Notes under the pieces: model-generated
Database searches by the model: none
What the model saw: only the letters and a program-made list of their open reading frames with translations
Told to the model about the DNA's origin: nothing
Shown: positions 1 through 8,675 of the stretch, piece after piece
How positions within the stretch are numbered: the stretch's first letter is position 1
How the letters are laid out: the number at the start of each line of letters is the position of its first letter
Made by a program: the position numbers and the translations under genes
DNA from: Virgibacillus_F sp049310925
GTDB lineage: Bacteria > Bacillota > Bacilli > Bacillales > Amphibacillaceae
Assembly: GCF_049310925.1 (NCBI RefSeq)
Contig: NZ_JBMERP010000027.1
Span: forward strand, 1-47,417
Reading direction: 5' to 3'
Length of the DNA stretch: 47,417 bases

Positions 1-383
1 ATAAAAATTGGCATTGTAACTACTAATGTGATTGGGCCTCTTTTACTTACCACCACCAAAAATCTGGCAATCACTTTATCTATGCCAACATAGACGAGTG
101 AGTAGCTAAGCAATGACAACATCAGGATAAAGTAAAGCGCTGGAGACAGGAAACCACTAAAAGCCTCCTCGACACTACCTACTAACCCAAACAAAAGCAT
201 GCAGGCGAGCAGTAAAATACTGCCCGCACCACTTGGGATAGGTGCCGCCACCCATAGGTAGACAGCAAACAATAATAACCCCAATGTTAACTGTTGGTCT
301 ATGGTGAAACTGGTTAAAATAAACTCATGTGTACAGATAACCAACGTACTTAATAGTAAACAGTAAATAATTTTTGATTTCAT
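1..383 (-). CDS. DASS/SLC13-like anion transporter, N-terminal part (cut by window edge)
   Basis: Reading frame open from an ATG at 383 to the window edge, about 127 residues, so the C-terminal three quarters are outside the window. The visible part is almost wholly hydrophobic, with membrane segments at roughly residues 5-20, 30-45, 50-75 and 80-100. The pattern LFAVYLWVAAPIPSGAGS resembles the first conserved block of divalent-anion:sodium symporters, in which a WxxxxIP stretch precedes the first re-entrant region. The start lies 11 nt downstream of the tctA stop, on the same strand, so it is probably the last gene of the tct operon. A second carboxylate carrier would fit that setting. Family assignment rests on this fragment only. 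Confidence 0.6.
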   Translation of the reverse strand, partial: MKSKIIYCLLLSTLVICTHEFILTSFTIDQQLTLGLLLFAVYLWVAAPIPSGAGSILLLACMLLFGLVGSVEEAFSGFLSPALYFILMLSLLSYSLVYVGIDKVIARFLVVVSKRGPITLVVTMPIF

Positions 384-394
384 CTTTTTTACCC

Positions 395-1906
395 TTACAA
401 TCCTTGTTCACTTTCTGCTTTAGCCTTCTTTTTAGAATTACGATTTTTAATTAGTGGTACAAGGAAAGATAAGAAAGCAATTAACAGCATTGTGGCTGAA
501 ATTGGATTCGTTACAAAGATTGAAAGACTTCCATTGGAAATCGTTAATGATTGTCTAAATGCTTGCTCCATCATGCCTCCTAGTATGAAAGCAAGTAATA
601 ATGGTGCAGCAGGAAATTGAATAATTCTCATAAAATAACCAATTATTCCAAATGCTAATAGAAGGTACAAGTCAAATGTATTAAAGCTAATCGCATAGAC
701 TCCAATAATACAAAATACAATAACTAATGAAATCAGCAATTGTCTTGGCACAAGTAAAATTCGAGACAGATATGGAATTAGTGGTAAGTTCAGTATGAGT
801 AACAGAACATTACCAATATACATACTTGCAATTACACCCCAGAATACATCTGGATGATCTGCCATTAATAATGGACCTGGCTGAATTCCAAGTACAATTA
901 AAGCACCTAACATTACAGCTGTAGTTCCCGATCCAGGAATACCTAGACTTAATAGTGGTACAAACGCACCAGTTGAAGCAGCATTATTAGCTGTTTCAGG
1001 GGCTGCAACGCCACGTATTGCCCCTTTACCAAATTCATCAGAGTTTTTCGACATTTTCTTCTCACTAATATAGCCTAGAAAGGATGAGATTGTACCTCCT
1101 GCTCCAGGCAACACTCCTACAAGAAAGCCAATTACAGACTGTCTTCCCATCGTAGGAGCCAATTCCTTATATTCACTTTTGGTAAGCTTAAGACTACCTA
1201 CATTGTGCATGTCATCCATTTTTTCATTTCTATTTTTAATAAGCGAAGTGACCTCTGCAAGGGCAAATAATCCTAATGCAATAACTAGAAAATCAATACC
1301 TTCCAAAAGGTGTGGATTCCCAAACGTAAAGCGAAGTGTTCCAGTTTGGCCATCAATTCCTATAGTGGCAATCATCAAACCTATAACACCTGAAATAAGC
1401 GCTTTTACTGTTGAACCCTCCGCTAGACTAGCGATGGCGGTTAATCCCATTAGCATTAATGCAAAATATTCTGGTGGACCAAATGATACAGCCATTTTTG
1501 ATAGCAACGGTGCCAGGAAGGTAAGGAAAATGATACCAATTGTTCCACCCACAAATGAGCCGATTGCAGCTATAGCAAGGGCTTTACCTGCCTTTCCCTG
1601 TTTAGCCATTGGATAGCCATCAAACGTTGTGGCAACTGCTTCAGAAACTCCAGGTGCATTTAATAGAATGGAAGAGGCTGCTCCCCCATATGCTGCACCA
1701 TAATAAACCCCAGCCATCAATAACAAGGCAATTGCAGGATCCATTCCATATGTAATTGGAATCATTACTGCAATCGCCGTAATAGGTCCAAGGCCCGGGA
1801 TCATACCGATAACCGTACCTACAACAACACCAATAAATACAAACATTAAACCTTCAAAGCTTAAGGCTACTTGAAACCCCTGTGCAAGTCCGTGAAACAC
1901 ATCCAT
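395..1906 (-). CDS. tctA: Tripartite tricarboxylate transporter, large membrane subunit TctA
   Basis: 503 aa, the usual TctA length, with about 11-12 membrane segments. TctA is the large channel-forming subunit of tripartite tricarboxylate transporters, which import citrate or related carboxylates delivered by a binding protein. The two glycine-rich repeats of the family are visible: GMIPGLGPITAIAVMIP near residues 34-50 and GVLPGAGGTISSFLGY near residues 265-280. The AYGGAASSILLNAPG block follows the first repeat. It follows tctB by 41 nt and precedes a second carboxylate transporter by 11 nt. The family is certain; the substrate cannot be read from the sequence. Confidence 0.93.
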   Translation of the reverse strand: MDVFHGLAQGFQVALSFEGLMFVFIGVVVGTVIGMIPGLGPITAIAVMIPITYGMDPAIALLLMAGVYYGAAYGGAASSILLNAPGVSEAVATTFDGYPMAKQGKAGKALAIAAIGSFVGGTIGIIFLTFLAPLLSKMAVSFGPPEYFALMLMGLTAIASLAEGSTVKALISGVIGLMIATIGIDGQTGTLRFTFGNPHLLEGIDFLVIALGLFALAEVTSLIKNRNEKMDDMHNVGSLKLTKSEYKELAPTMGRQSVIGFLVGVLPGAGGTISSFLGYISEKKMSKNSDEFGKGAIRGVAAPETANNAASTGAFVPLLSLGIPGSGTTAVMLGALIVLGIQPGPLLMADHPDVFWGVIASMYIGNVLLLILNLPLIPYLSRILLVPRQLLISLVIVFCIIGVYAISFNTFDLYLLLAFGIIGYFMRIIQFPAAPLLLAFILGGMMEQAFRQSLTISNGSLSIFVTNPISATMLLIAFLSFLVPLIKNRNSKKKAKAESEQGL

Positions 1907-1947
1907 GCTGTTACCTCCTTCTAATCACACATGGCCAACAAAGCCTT

Positions 1948-2403
1948 TTAAAAAGGTAAAATTCCTGTCGGCAGGTGCACTTGTAAAAATGAATCGAATA
2001 ATAAGTAGATTAATATTGGTACACTAAGAGAAACGATTGCGTTAATAATATGTCTTTTATATCCAAGAAAAAGGGAACAAAAAAAGAGAAATAGAACTGT
2101 AGTTATAATAAAGCCCAAGATTTCAAGGAAAAATATAAAAAGAATAATGAAGCCGATTACTGCGAGGATTATTTTTAGCTCACTTTTTGATATATGATCG
2201 TCATCATTTTCTTTCTTAGCCTGATCCTTGGTGAAATAGAGAATGATAGACAGAACCAACAACAAAACACCAAGGCAAATTGGCACAAGATCAGCATCAA
2301 TTGGAACGTATGCATATGATGGTAGCTGGAAACTTAACACAAGATAACCAATGGCTAAAATAATCAAAAAAATGGATATTTTCTTATTCAATGTATGAAA
2401 CAT
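1948..2403 (-). CDS. tctB: Tripartite tricarboxylate transporter, small membrane subunit TctB
   Basis: 151 aa with four hydrophobic segments, typical of TctB, the small four-helix subunit that pairs with TctA. The start is taken at the ATG at 2403 because AGAGGTGG lies 7-8 nt upstream; the longer frame from 2436 has no ribosome site and would add 11 residues of non-membrane sequence. Sequence conservation in TctB is low, so the call depends on topology and on its place between tctC (64 nt upstream) and tctA (41 nt downstream). Confidence 0.87.
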   Translation of the reverse strand: MFHTLNKKISIFLIILAIGYLVLSFQLPSYAYVPIDADLVPICLGVLLLVLSIILYFTKDQAKKENDDDHISKSELKIILAVIGFIILFIFFLEILGFIITTVLFLFFCSLFLGYKRHIINAIVSLSVPILIYLLFDSFLQVHLPTGILPF

Positions 2404-2467
2404 GCTTATACCACCTCTTCTAAAAAGTAAAGCCAATGACCTAGATCATTGGCTAACCTGTCTATCC

Positions 2468-3472
2468 TTACTTAGCAAGCCCCAACTCTTCTAATAACGA
2501 TTTAATATCTTTCTTTTCTTCATCTAAAAATGCTTTATATTCCGCGCTATCCATGTACATTTCACTCCAGCCAAACTTCTTGCGAATTTCAGCAAATTCA
2601 TCAGATTCGCTTAACTCTTTGAATTTCTCTTCATAAAATTTAACTGCAGCTGGATCCATATTTGGTGGACCAAAGAATCCACGCCAGTTAACAAATGTAG
2701 CATCTATTCCCTGTTCTTTAACAGTCGGAAAATCTGATAAAACATCTCCCTCTAACCGCTCTTCAGATGTAACACCAAGTACTTTGATTTTGCCTGCTTT
2801 TACTTGCTCGACAGTTTCGGCAACACCAGTAGAATATACATCAACGCTTCCGTTTAATAATGCAGTTAGTGCTCCTCCATCTTGGTCTGATACATACTTA
2901 ATCTTTGTTACATCAACGCCTGCTGCTTTTGCAATCTTAACAAACTGAATATGATCCATACTTCCTGGAGAAGATGCCCCGATTACAGTTACACTTGATG
3001 GATCTTTTTTCATGTCATCAAACAACTCATTCAAGTTATCCCATTTTGCATCGGCTGTTACAGCAAATGCTGCGTAATCAGCAATTACATTAGAAAGCGG
3101 TGTAAAGTCTTCGTGTCCATATTCCGATTGTCCGTTTAATGGGACTAACAAAATTGGTGGTGATGATACAAACAGGTCTGTATTACTTCCTTCTTTTTCA
3201 TGAATAGAAGCCCAGCCTACTGCTCCGCCTCCACCTGGCTTGTTTACTACTCCAATATCCTGTTCAATAATACCTGTTTCGTTAAATACTTTCCCAACCA
3301 TTCTGGCTGTTGTATCCCAACCGCCCCCTGCTCCAGATGGAGACACAATTTCAATTGCTTTATCCGGTGTCCATTCCCCATCTGCACCTTTACTTGCTTC
3401 CTCACTATCCGAACATGCTGCTGTGAAAATCATTAAAAATACTAGTGCTAAAAATGGTAATAACTTTTTCAC
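2468..3472 (-). CDS. tctC: Tripartite tricarboxylate transporter, substrate-binding lipoprotein TctC
   Basis: 334 aa. Residues 1-20 form a lipoprotein signal peptide with lipobox FTAAC, so the mature protein is lipid-anchored at Cys20 outside the membrane. The rest is a Bug/TctC periplasmic-type binding fold: IVSPSGAGGGWDTTAR near residues 42-57, GGGGAVGW in the ligand-binding loop, and NWRGFFGPPNM near residue 240. It captures the carboxylate and hands it to TctA/TctB. The start is GTG at 3472 with AAGGGGGA 7-8 nt upstream. First gene of the tct operon, with a cre box and a leader hairpin upstream. Ligand unknown; the adjacent CitA-like sensor suggests citrate or a related acid. Confidence 0.92.
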   Translation of the reverse strand: MKKLLPFLALVFLMIFTAACSDSEEASKGADGEWTPDKAIEIVSPSGAGGGWDTTARMVGKVFNETGIIEQDIGVVNKPGGGGAVGWASIHEKEGSNTDLFVSSPPILLVPLNGQSEYGHEDFTPLSNVIADYAAFAVTADAKWDNLNELFDDMKKDPSSVTVIGASSPGSMDHIQFVKIAKAAGVDVTKIKYVSDQDGGALTALLNGSVDVYSTGVAETVEQVKAGKIKVLGVTSEERLEGDVLSDFPTVKEQGIDATFVNWRGFFGPPNMDPAAVKFYEEKFKELSESDEFAEIRKKFGWSEMYMDSAEYKAFLDEEKKDIKSLLEELGLAK

Positions 3473-3491
3473 TTTAATTCCCCCTTATTTT

Positions 3492-3511
3492 CCAATGAGC
3501 CCACTCATTGG
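3492..3511 (-). promoter_or_regulatory. Perfect inverted repeat in the tctC leader
   Basis: CCAATGAG-CCCA-CTCATTGG, 8-bp arms with a 4-nt loop, ends about 20 nt before the GTG start and just upstream of the AAGGGGGA ribosome site. It has no T-run, so it is not a terminator. It may be a 5' stabilising hairpin or an operator, for example for the CitB-like regulator encoded upstream. Confidence 0.4.
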
Positions 3512-3545
3512 TACTAGGTATAACTGTAAATGAATTATTCTGAAA

Positions 3546-3560
3546 TGTAACCGTTTTCAA
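3546..3560 (-). promoter_or_regulatory. cre box (CcpA site) upstream of tctC
   Basis: On the minus strand the site reads TTGAAAACGGTTACA, which fits every fixed position of the Gram-positive cre consensus WTGNAANCGNWNNCW. It lies 74-88 nt upstream of the tctC start, within the likely promoter region, so CcpA-HPr(Ser-P) would be expected to shut off carboxylate uptake when sugar is present. Citrate and tricarboxylate uptake genes are classic CcpA targets. Confidence 0.65.
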
Positions 3561-3850
3561 AATAAAACACCAAAAGGTTTTTGTGTTTATTTTGTTCATT
3601 TTGTTCACGTGAAGTTAAATTAGGCGAAATCATTCCACGGAGAAACCCAAAAAACGTGCCTTCTAGCAACGGAGCGGACATTATTTGAAAATAAATGAGA
3701 TCTAGATGCTAGCGGATATCTGCTACGTTATTTGATAATAACCTTAGTTTTACAAGATATAGTCCAAATAAGGTATCAGTGTGTCCGCAAAACAGCTTAT
3801 TTTACCAGTTTAATAGAAATAACGAACCGTCTCTCCGCCGTCAGTAAGTA
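3561..3850. other. Non-coding stretch upstream of tctC, degenerate repeat-like
   Basis: No gene is visible in about 290 nt between the tct promoter and the terminator of the two-component operon. Three similar blocks recur on the plus strand: gcggacattatttgaaaa near 3674, gcggatatctgctacgttat near 3712 and gtgtccgcaaaacagctta near 3781. They look like decayed units of an intergenic repeat, but the copies are too diverged to define a unit. Confidence 0.3.
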
Positions 3851-3882
3851 TTAAAAAAACGTTCAGATTTCATCTGAACGTT
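3851..3882 (-). terminator. Rho-independent terminator of the two-component operon
   Basis: Perfect 11-bp inverted repeat AACGTTCAGAT / ATCTGAACGTT with a 3-nt loop at 3858-3882, followed on the minus strand by a run of seven T. It closes the sensor-regulator operon about 100 nt after the response-regulator stop. Confidence 0.88.
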
Positions 3883-3985
3883 CCCGTTTGCCATTTATAC
3901 TGTTAATTTCTCGTTAAAATCAATGCTAAATATGTTAGTTGCTTTGAAATCAGGATTTTCTCTCCCAAACCCCCATAAGATTAAA

Positions 3986-4672
3986 TCAAGATGTTTTCGT
4001 CAGCATAAGATATCTTCGTTCAGGCCTTCCGACAATTCCATATTCCAGTTGCGCCGTACAGGTACCAATTGATATTAAGTATTCTAAATACCGTCTGGCT
4101 GTTGTTCGGGACGCACCGATTTCAACTCCCATTTCATCCGCTGTAATCCCAAACTGTTTGGTGTCTATAATACTTTTAATTTTCTCCAGTGTTAAAGGGT
4201 CAATTCCTTTGGGGGTAAGCTGGCTTTTAGACTTATCAAGTTGTTGATGTCCAAAATAGTTATCTAAAAAGGCTTGATCTAATTCTTCTTTTTTATTTAA
4301 TATTTTCCTTGTGTTTTTATACTTTTCAATTGTTTCAATAAACCGATCCATTTTTACAGGCTTAATAATATAATCTAAGATACCATTTCTAAGTGCATCC
4401 TCAACCATTGATTTGTCTGTTGCAGCGGAGATCATAATAATGTCTATAGATGCATTCAAATCACGAATCTTACGAATGAGCTTAGTTCCAAGTATATCAG
4501 GCATGAAAATATCCAGTAAAATTAAATCAATTGGGAGTTTCTTTACCAGTTGCAGTGTATCTTCTCCATTTAGTGCCTTACCTATAACTTCTACATCACT
4601 TATCTTTGACAAAAACGCTTCGTGAATACCAGCTACTCGATAATCATCTTCTGCAATTACTATACGGATCAT
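3986..4672 (-). CDS. CitB/DcuR-family response regulator
   Basis: 228 aa. The N-terminal receiver domain has the acidic pair D9-D10, phospho-acceptor Asp54 in LILLDIFMP and Lys104 in IIKPV. The C-terminal part carries a helix-turn-helix (ITADEMGVEIGASRTTARRYLEYL), as in CitB/CitT/DcuR/MalR regulators. The ATG at 4672 is chosen because GGGGAGG lies 9 nt upstream; the alternative GTG at 4690 would lie inside that ribosome site. The sensor gene stops 4 nt upstream, so the two are translationally linked. The expected target is the adjacent tct operon, since regulators of this family usually control a neighbouring carboxylate transporter. Confidence 0.9.
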   Translation of the reverse strand: MIRIVIAEDDYRVAGIHEAFLSKISDVEVIGKALNGEDTLQLVKKLPIDLILLDIFMPDILGTKLIRKIRDLNASIDIIMISAATDKSMVEDALRNGILDYIIKPVKMDRFIETIEKYKNTRKILNKKEELDQAFLDNYFGHQQLDKSKSQLTPKGIDPLTLEKIKSIIDTKQFGITADEMGVEIGASRTTARRYLEYLISIGTCTAQLEYGIVGRPERRYLMLTKTS

Positions 4673-4676
4673 TTGA

Positions 4677-6272
4677 TTATTCCTCCCCACTGTTCTTTAA
4701 CTTTTTCGGTATAAAGATAGAAAAAACTGCTCCACAATCGCTTTTATTGTAAACTTCAATTATCCCATGCAATTCATCGACAATATCCTTTACAGAAGCT
4801 AACCCATATCCACGGTCGAAAGCCTGTTTAGTAGAAAATCCTGTTTTAAACAACTGAGACATTATTTCTTCTTCTATACCTGTACCATTATCAGTAATAT
4901 CAAATATGATATCTTCTCCTATGTCTGTAGCGAAAAATGTAACCTGTTTAACTTGATTACCCTCAACCGCTTCCATTGCATTGTCCAATAAATTCCCTAG
5001 TATTGTTATTAATTTTGTCATATCAATTTGGTTTGGTACGACATCCAAAGAAGTATTTTCATCTATTATAAAATCCACTTTTTTCTCAGAAGCCTTACTG
5101 ATTTTTCCTAGCAAAATTGCCTGAACAGTCTTATCTTTGATCTGTTCCAAGACTACTTTATTTTGGTTTAAATGAAAGGCAGATTCTTTCTGGATTAACT
5201 CAATTGCTTCATCGTAATGTTCTAATTGAAGCAGCCCTGACAAAACATATAGTTTGTTTGTGAATTCATGTGTCTGTGCTCGTAAATCTTCTGAATACCT
5301 CCTAACTTCAGACAAGGCATTTAACATCTCATTCACTTCAGTTTTATCCCGGAAACTTGCTACAACACCAACAACCTCATTATTCTCCATAATTGGTGTC
5401 CGATTAACTATTACAGCCCGGTCATGTAAAGACATTTCTTCATCTTTACCGCTTATGCCCGTTTTAAGTACCTCATACATTTTGGTGTTCGGGAAAATGT
5501 CTTCAACCTTTTTTATTCGACCATCATCCGTATAACCCAAAATGTTTTTAGCTGAATGGTTCATCATGGTGATATAGCCATTTCGATCAATAGCAATAAT
5601 TCCTTCCTTTATTGAAAGGAGTATAGCATTTCTATCACGGAACAAAGACGCTATTTCATATGGCTCAAGTCCTAATGTGTCTTTACGAATATTTCGAGCC
5701 AGTAGTACACTCCCGAGTATTCCAAAAGCCATAACAATTAAGGAAATACTACTGATCTTTAATAGTTTTTTAAATACAATTATTTTGATATCCTCGACCA
5801 TAAATCCTACTGAAACAAGTCCTATTATTGTGCCCTGTTCATTAATAATTGGTGCTTTTCCACGTAGTGAAGGACCTAGACTCCCAACTGCCTGTGAAGT
5901 ATAGTATTTTCCATAGACTAAAGCTCTTGTGTTATCCCCACCAACCATATGCTTTCCTAATTTCCGTTCATCTGGATGCGAATATCGAATCCCTTTTGCA
6001 TTTCCTACAACTATAAATTCAGCCCCAACCTTTTTCCTGATTCTTTCTGCGATTGGTTGAATGACAACCTCTGGGTCATCAAGTTTAAAGGCATTTTTAA
6101 TCGATGGCATAAGCGAGACAGTAGTAGCAACATGCAAAGCTCGCTTCCCTATATTTTCAGTTGTTTCTTCTGATTCAAGATAGGCTATTATACCAGTAAT
6201 TAGAATGGTTACTAATAGAATTAAAGCAATAATTAAACCCAATATTTTGGTTTGTAAGCTAACCAACTTCAT
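4677..6272 (-). CDS. CitA/DcuS-family carboxylate sensor histidine kinase
   Basis: 531 aa. Membrane segments at about 9-31 and 168-192 flank an extracellular single-Cache domain. That domain keeps the CitA-type ligand pattern RYSHP (R96, H99) and RGKAP (R137, K139). A PAS domain follows (about 212-310), then the SpoB-like dimerisation helix with phospho-acceptor His335 in THEFTNKL. The ATPase core has an N box (GNLLDNAMEA, N427/N431), DNGTG (G1) and RGYGLASV (G2). It should sense an extracellular di- or tricarboxylate and phosphorylate the co-encoded regulator. AGGAAGG lies about 11 nt upstream of the ATG. The ligand (citrate, malate, fumarate or other) is not decidable here. Confidence 0.92.
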   Translation of the reverse strand: MKLVSLQTKILGLIIALILLVTILITGIIAYLESEETTENIGKRALHVATTVSLMPSIKNAFKLDDPEVVIQPIAERIRKKVGAEFIVVGNAKGIRYSHPDERKLGKHMVGGDNTRALVYGKYYTSQAVGSLGPSLRGKAPIINEQGTIIGLVSVGFMVEDIKIIVFKKLLKISSISLIVMAFGILGSVLLARNIRKDTLGLEPYEIASLFRDRNAILLSIKEGIIAIDRNGYITMMNHSAKNILGYTDDGRIKKVEDIFPNTKMYEVLKTGISGKDEEMSLHDRAVIVNRTPIMENNEVVGVVASFRDKTEVNEMLNALSEVRRYSEDLRAQTHEFTNKLYVLSGLLQLEHYDEAIELIQKESAFHLNQNKVVLEQIKDKTVQAILLGKISKASEKKVDFIIDENTSLDVVPNQIDMTKLITILGNLLDNAMEAVEGNQVKQVTFFATDIGEDIIFDITDNGTGIEEEIMSQLFKTGFSTKQAFDRGYGLASVKDIVDELHGIIEVYNKSDCGAVFSIFIPKKLKNSGEE

Positions 6273-6376
6273 TTCTGCAACAACCTTCCTAATCCTGAAG
6301 CAATTCTTCTATTAATTTACCACACTATTAACAATAGATGAAATTTTCTCGACCGTTTATATATCATTCTTTTAGA

Positions 6377-6770
6377 AAACCTTTTTTCGTAAGTTTTATT
6401 GCTTTTTGAACTTCACAGTTGATACAAACTGCGACGTAACTACTGCACTGATTTCCGGGTACGGGCAGTCGCTTTCCGGGGTCTTCGGACTCGCGCTGTT
6501 CCCGCAGGAGTCGACTGCTCTACGCTTCAATCAATCAGTAGTAAGCTATTTGCTATTTGCTATTTATCATGATGGTCGTTTGTATCCGCTATGCTAGCGA
6601 AGGAAATACACGAAGACTCCTGCGGGAGGAAAGGCATCGGTGTGACCCCGCAGTGCGTAGCACGAGGAGGCTCACCAGCCTCCCTAAGGTGCGCGAGTGT
6701 ATTTCCGTAGCGGTAGGTTACGTCGCAGTTTATACATTTTTTATCTAAAAACGTTAGAAAACAGCCTTCA
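6377..6770. repeat. MITE-like intergenic repeat, copy A
   Basis: About 390 bp with inverted ends: ACTGCGACGTAAC near 6428 and GTTACGTCGCAGT near 6717. Inside are oppositely oriented blocks: GGGGTCTTCGGACTCG followed by CCCGCAGGAGTC, and later GACTCCTGCGGGAG. The GC-rich blocks stand out from the AT-rich surroundings. Related copies are at 14255-14670, 38997-39500 and 45071-45318. Short open frames inside it have no ribosome sites and are not conserved between copies. Boundaries are approximate. Confidence 0.75.
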
Positions 6771-6807
6771 GAAAAAAACTCCCTACTCAATTAAAGAGAA
6801 GGGAGTT
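6771..6807 (-). terminator. Terminator downstream of the acyl-CoA dehydrogenase gene
   Basis: Stem AACTCCCTtCTC / GAGtAGGGAGTT (12 bp, one mismatch) with a 7-nt loop and a T-run on the minus strand. It lies 92 nt after the stop codon; the two-hairpin repeat at 6808-6886 sits between gene and terminator. Confidence 0.8.
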
Positions 6808-6886
6808 TTCAGAAACTTGACCTATCGTGAAACTTTTATGGTGAAAGCTTTAATTGCAAAGAAGGTCTTTATACTTCTTTACTGCT
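6808..6886. repeat. Two-hairpin intergenic repeat, copy a (diverged)
   Basis: Diverged relative of the elements at 15480-15568 and 21417-21490. It keeps the frame AGAAACTTG...TATCG, then GCAAAGAAG...CTTCTTTACTGC. The second hairpin stem has changed on both sides compared with the other copies (AAAGAAG/CTTCTTT instead of TAAGAAAG/CTTTCTTA), so pairing is preserved. Confidence 0.55.
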
Positions 6887-6898
6887 AAACAAAAATCT

Positions 6899-8563
6899 TT
6901 ACAATCCGGTAAGCAATTCAAAGTGTTCCAATACCGCTGGTTCATGACTGATTCGCTCCCTCTTCCATACTGATTCTAAGAAAACTTCACTGACTGCCTT
7001 TTGTCTCGCGTTACCTAGAACACTTAACTCTATTGCAATAACACTTTCGAAAATATCTGCCATCCGTTTTGCAATATCCTTGCTATAATAGGTTTGCAGA
7101 TCAGAAGACATTTTCTTTATTTCATCAATTCTTTCTTTTAGATTGTTAACTTCAGTGACAACAGGAAGTACCCCAGTTTCTACCTTGAATTTCTCTTGAA
7201 CCCTATTCAACCTATTAATCATATTCTCTAAAAACAATTCATCTGCTGAATACTTCCCTATCAATCTTAACACTTCTAGTCCAAGTATATTTGCAGTTCC
7301 TTCCCAAACTGTCAGTACTTGTGCATCACGTAGCAATCGTGGTGTAACAAAATCTTCAATATATCCATTTCCACCATGCATTTCAATAGATTCATGAGCA
7401 AAGTGAACAGCTTGTTCGGCCGTTTCCTTTTTCATAATAGCAACATATAGCCGGAAAAGTATTTGTTCTTTCTTTGATGCTTCCTTCTTCGATTCAACTC
7501 CCATAACATCATCCATCAGATTAATAACTTCAAACACAGCATTAGTTTCTATCTCCTGCTTTGCAGCCATTTCACCCAACGTAGCTTTTATCATTGGATA
7601 ATTTGTTAATTTATTACCAAAGGCAATTCGACTTTCCGCATAATTTTTGGCCTCCAGATAAGCTCGTCGCATAATCCCCAGTGATGCAATTGCATTCGAG
7701 ACACGTGAGAGGTTCAGAGCCTCTATCATGTAGAAAAACCCTTTGTTTTCCTCCCCGACAAGATATCCTTTTGCACCTTCGAATTCAATTTCTGCTGATG
7801 GAACTGCCCTGACACCTAGTTTGTCCTTTAATCTGCGAATTAGCAGTGAACCTTCTGCTCTATTCTCTTCCCATGGAACCAGAAATAAACTTAGCCCCTT
7901 AGTACCGGGTGGTGCACCATCTAAGCGCGCCAGAACCATCGCAACACCGCATGCTCCAGCGTTACTTGCGAAGTATTTTTCACCAGTAATCCGGTAATAA
8001 TCATTTTCCTTTACAGCTTTGACTTCACTCGCACCTACATCTGACCCTCCTTGCCTTTCTGTCAAAAAGGTAGCACCCTCAAACAGCTCGACATCACCAG
8101 TTGATAAAACGTTTGGTAAGTACTTTTCTTTCAAACCATCCGTGGCGTAATGGTCGATTAAATAAGCAGTCGCCATGGTCAGTGTTACCGGGCAATAAAA
8201 GCCTGGCTCTGCATGTGAAAGTAAATATCCTTGTGCAAATGAATAGAGATAATTACCTTTGTGTCCAAGCTCTGGAATTTCTTTATGAACATAGCCCACA
8301 ATACCCGCGTTATATGTTTCTTTAACAGTCTCTTTATATCCTTCATTTAACCAAACGTGTGATAAATCGTTTCCCATCCGATCGTAACGGATTGATTTCG
8401 GCTGCCCCTCCCGATCAGTGTGTACAGCACGTTCATCTATCTCATTTGCACACTTTCGTCCATATTCATCTAATTCTTTATCTGCCCATCTGAAAAAATC
8501 TTGTGGTAACTTTTTCTTAAGTAATTGTTTAAGATTTGGATCATCTTGATAGAAGTTTTTCAC
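6899..8563 (-). CDS. Acyl-CoA dehydrogenase family protein (long, AidB-like branch)
   Basis: 554 aa, longer than the usual 380-aa acyl-CoA dehydrogenases. The extra length is an N-terminal region and a C-terminal helical extension of about 110 residues, as in AidB-like members. Family landmarks: FLTERQGGSDVG (FAD/substrate loop, about 168-180), KYFASNAGACGVAMVLAR, RIAFGNKL, and the signature EMHGGNGYIEDFVTPRLLRDAQVLTVWEGTA split over about 390-425. It probably oxidises an acyl-CoA with FAD and passes electrons to ETF; substrate unknown. Start GTG at 8563 has AGGAGGT 7 nt upstream; the longer ATG frame has no ribosome site. Its leader contains a truncated MerR regulator, suggesting a former link to fatty-acid or branched-chain acyl-CoA control. 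Confidence 0.88.
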   Translation of the reverse strand: MKNFYQDDPNLKQLLKKKLPQDFFRWADKELDEYGRKCANEIDERAVHTDREGQPKSIRYDRMGNDLSHVWLNEGYKETVKETYNAGIVGYVHKEIPELGHKGNYLYSFAQGYLLSHAEPGFYCPVTLTMATAYLIDHYATDGLKEKYLPNVLSTGDVELFEGATFLTERQGGSDVGASEVKAVKENDYYRITGEKYFASNAGACGVAMVLARLDGAPPGTKGLSLFLVPWEENRAEGSLLIRRLKDKLGVRAVPSAEIEFEGAKGYLVGEENKGFFYMIEALNLSRVSNAIASLGIMRRAYLEAKNYAESRIAFGNKLTNYPMIKATLGEMAAKQEIETNAVFEVINLMDDVMGVESKKEASKKEQILFRLYVAIMKKETAEQAVHFAHESIEMHGGNGYIEDFVTPRLLRDAQVLTVWEGTANILGLEVLRLIGKYSADELFLENMINRLNRVQEKFKVETGVLPVVTEVNNLKERIDEIKKMSSDLQTYYSKDIAKRMADIFESVIAIELSVLGNARQKAVSEVFLESVWKRERISHEPAVLEHFELLTGL

Positions 8564-8639
8564 TTTTTGACCTCCTGCCTTTAGTAATACCAAAATATGT
8601 TGCCAACTCTGAAATAGAGTATGTTTCTTCTTGTTTCAT
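8541..8639 (-). pseudogene. Remnant of a MerR-family regulator (N-terminal stump)
   Basis: A 32-codon frame with its own ribosome site (AAAAAAGGTGAT, 6 nt before the ATG at 8639). The first 20 residues contain YSISELATYFGIT, the start of a MerR winged-helix DNA-binding domain. In intact family members this is followed by RTIRFYEE and about 100 more residues. Here, after codon 20, the frame runs into the ribosome site and first codons of the acyl-CoA dehydrogenase and stops at 8541. The stump overlaps that gene by 23 nt in another frame. The simplest reading is an internal deletion that removed most of the regulator and possibly other genes. Confidence 0.7.
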
Positions 8640-8675
8640 CAGCAATCACCTTTTTTATAACATTCTAACAACTAC

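Noticed and set aside
1179..1616. 145-codon plus-strand frame
   Set aside because: Antisense shadow of tctA, with no ribosome site and no recognisable domain.
6406..6790. Several 60-76 codon frames on both strands
   Set aside because: They lie inside the MITE-like repeat, lack ribosome sites and are not preserved in the other copies.
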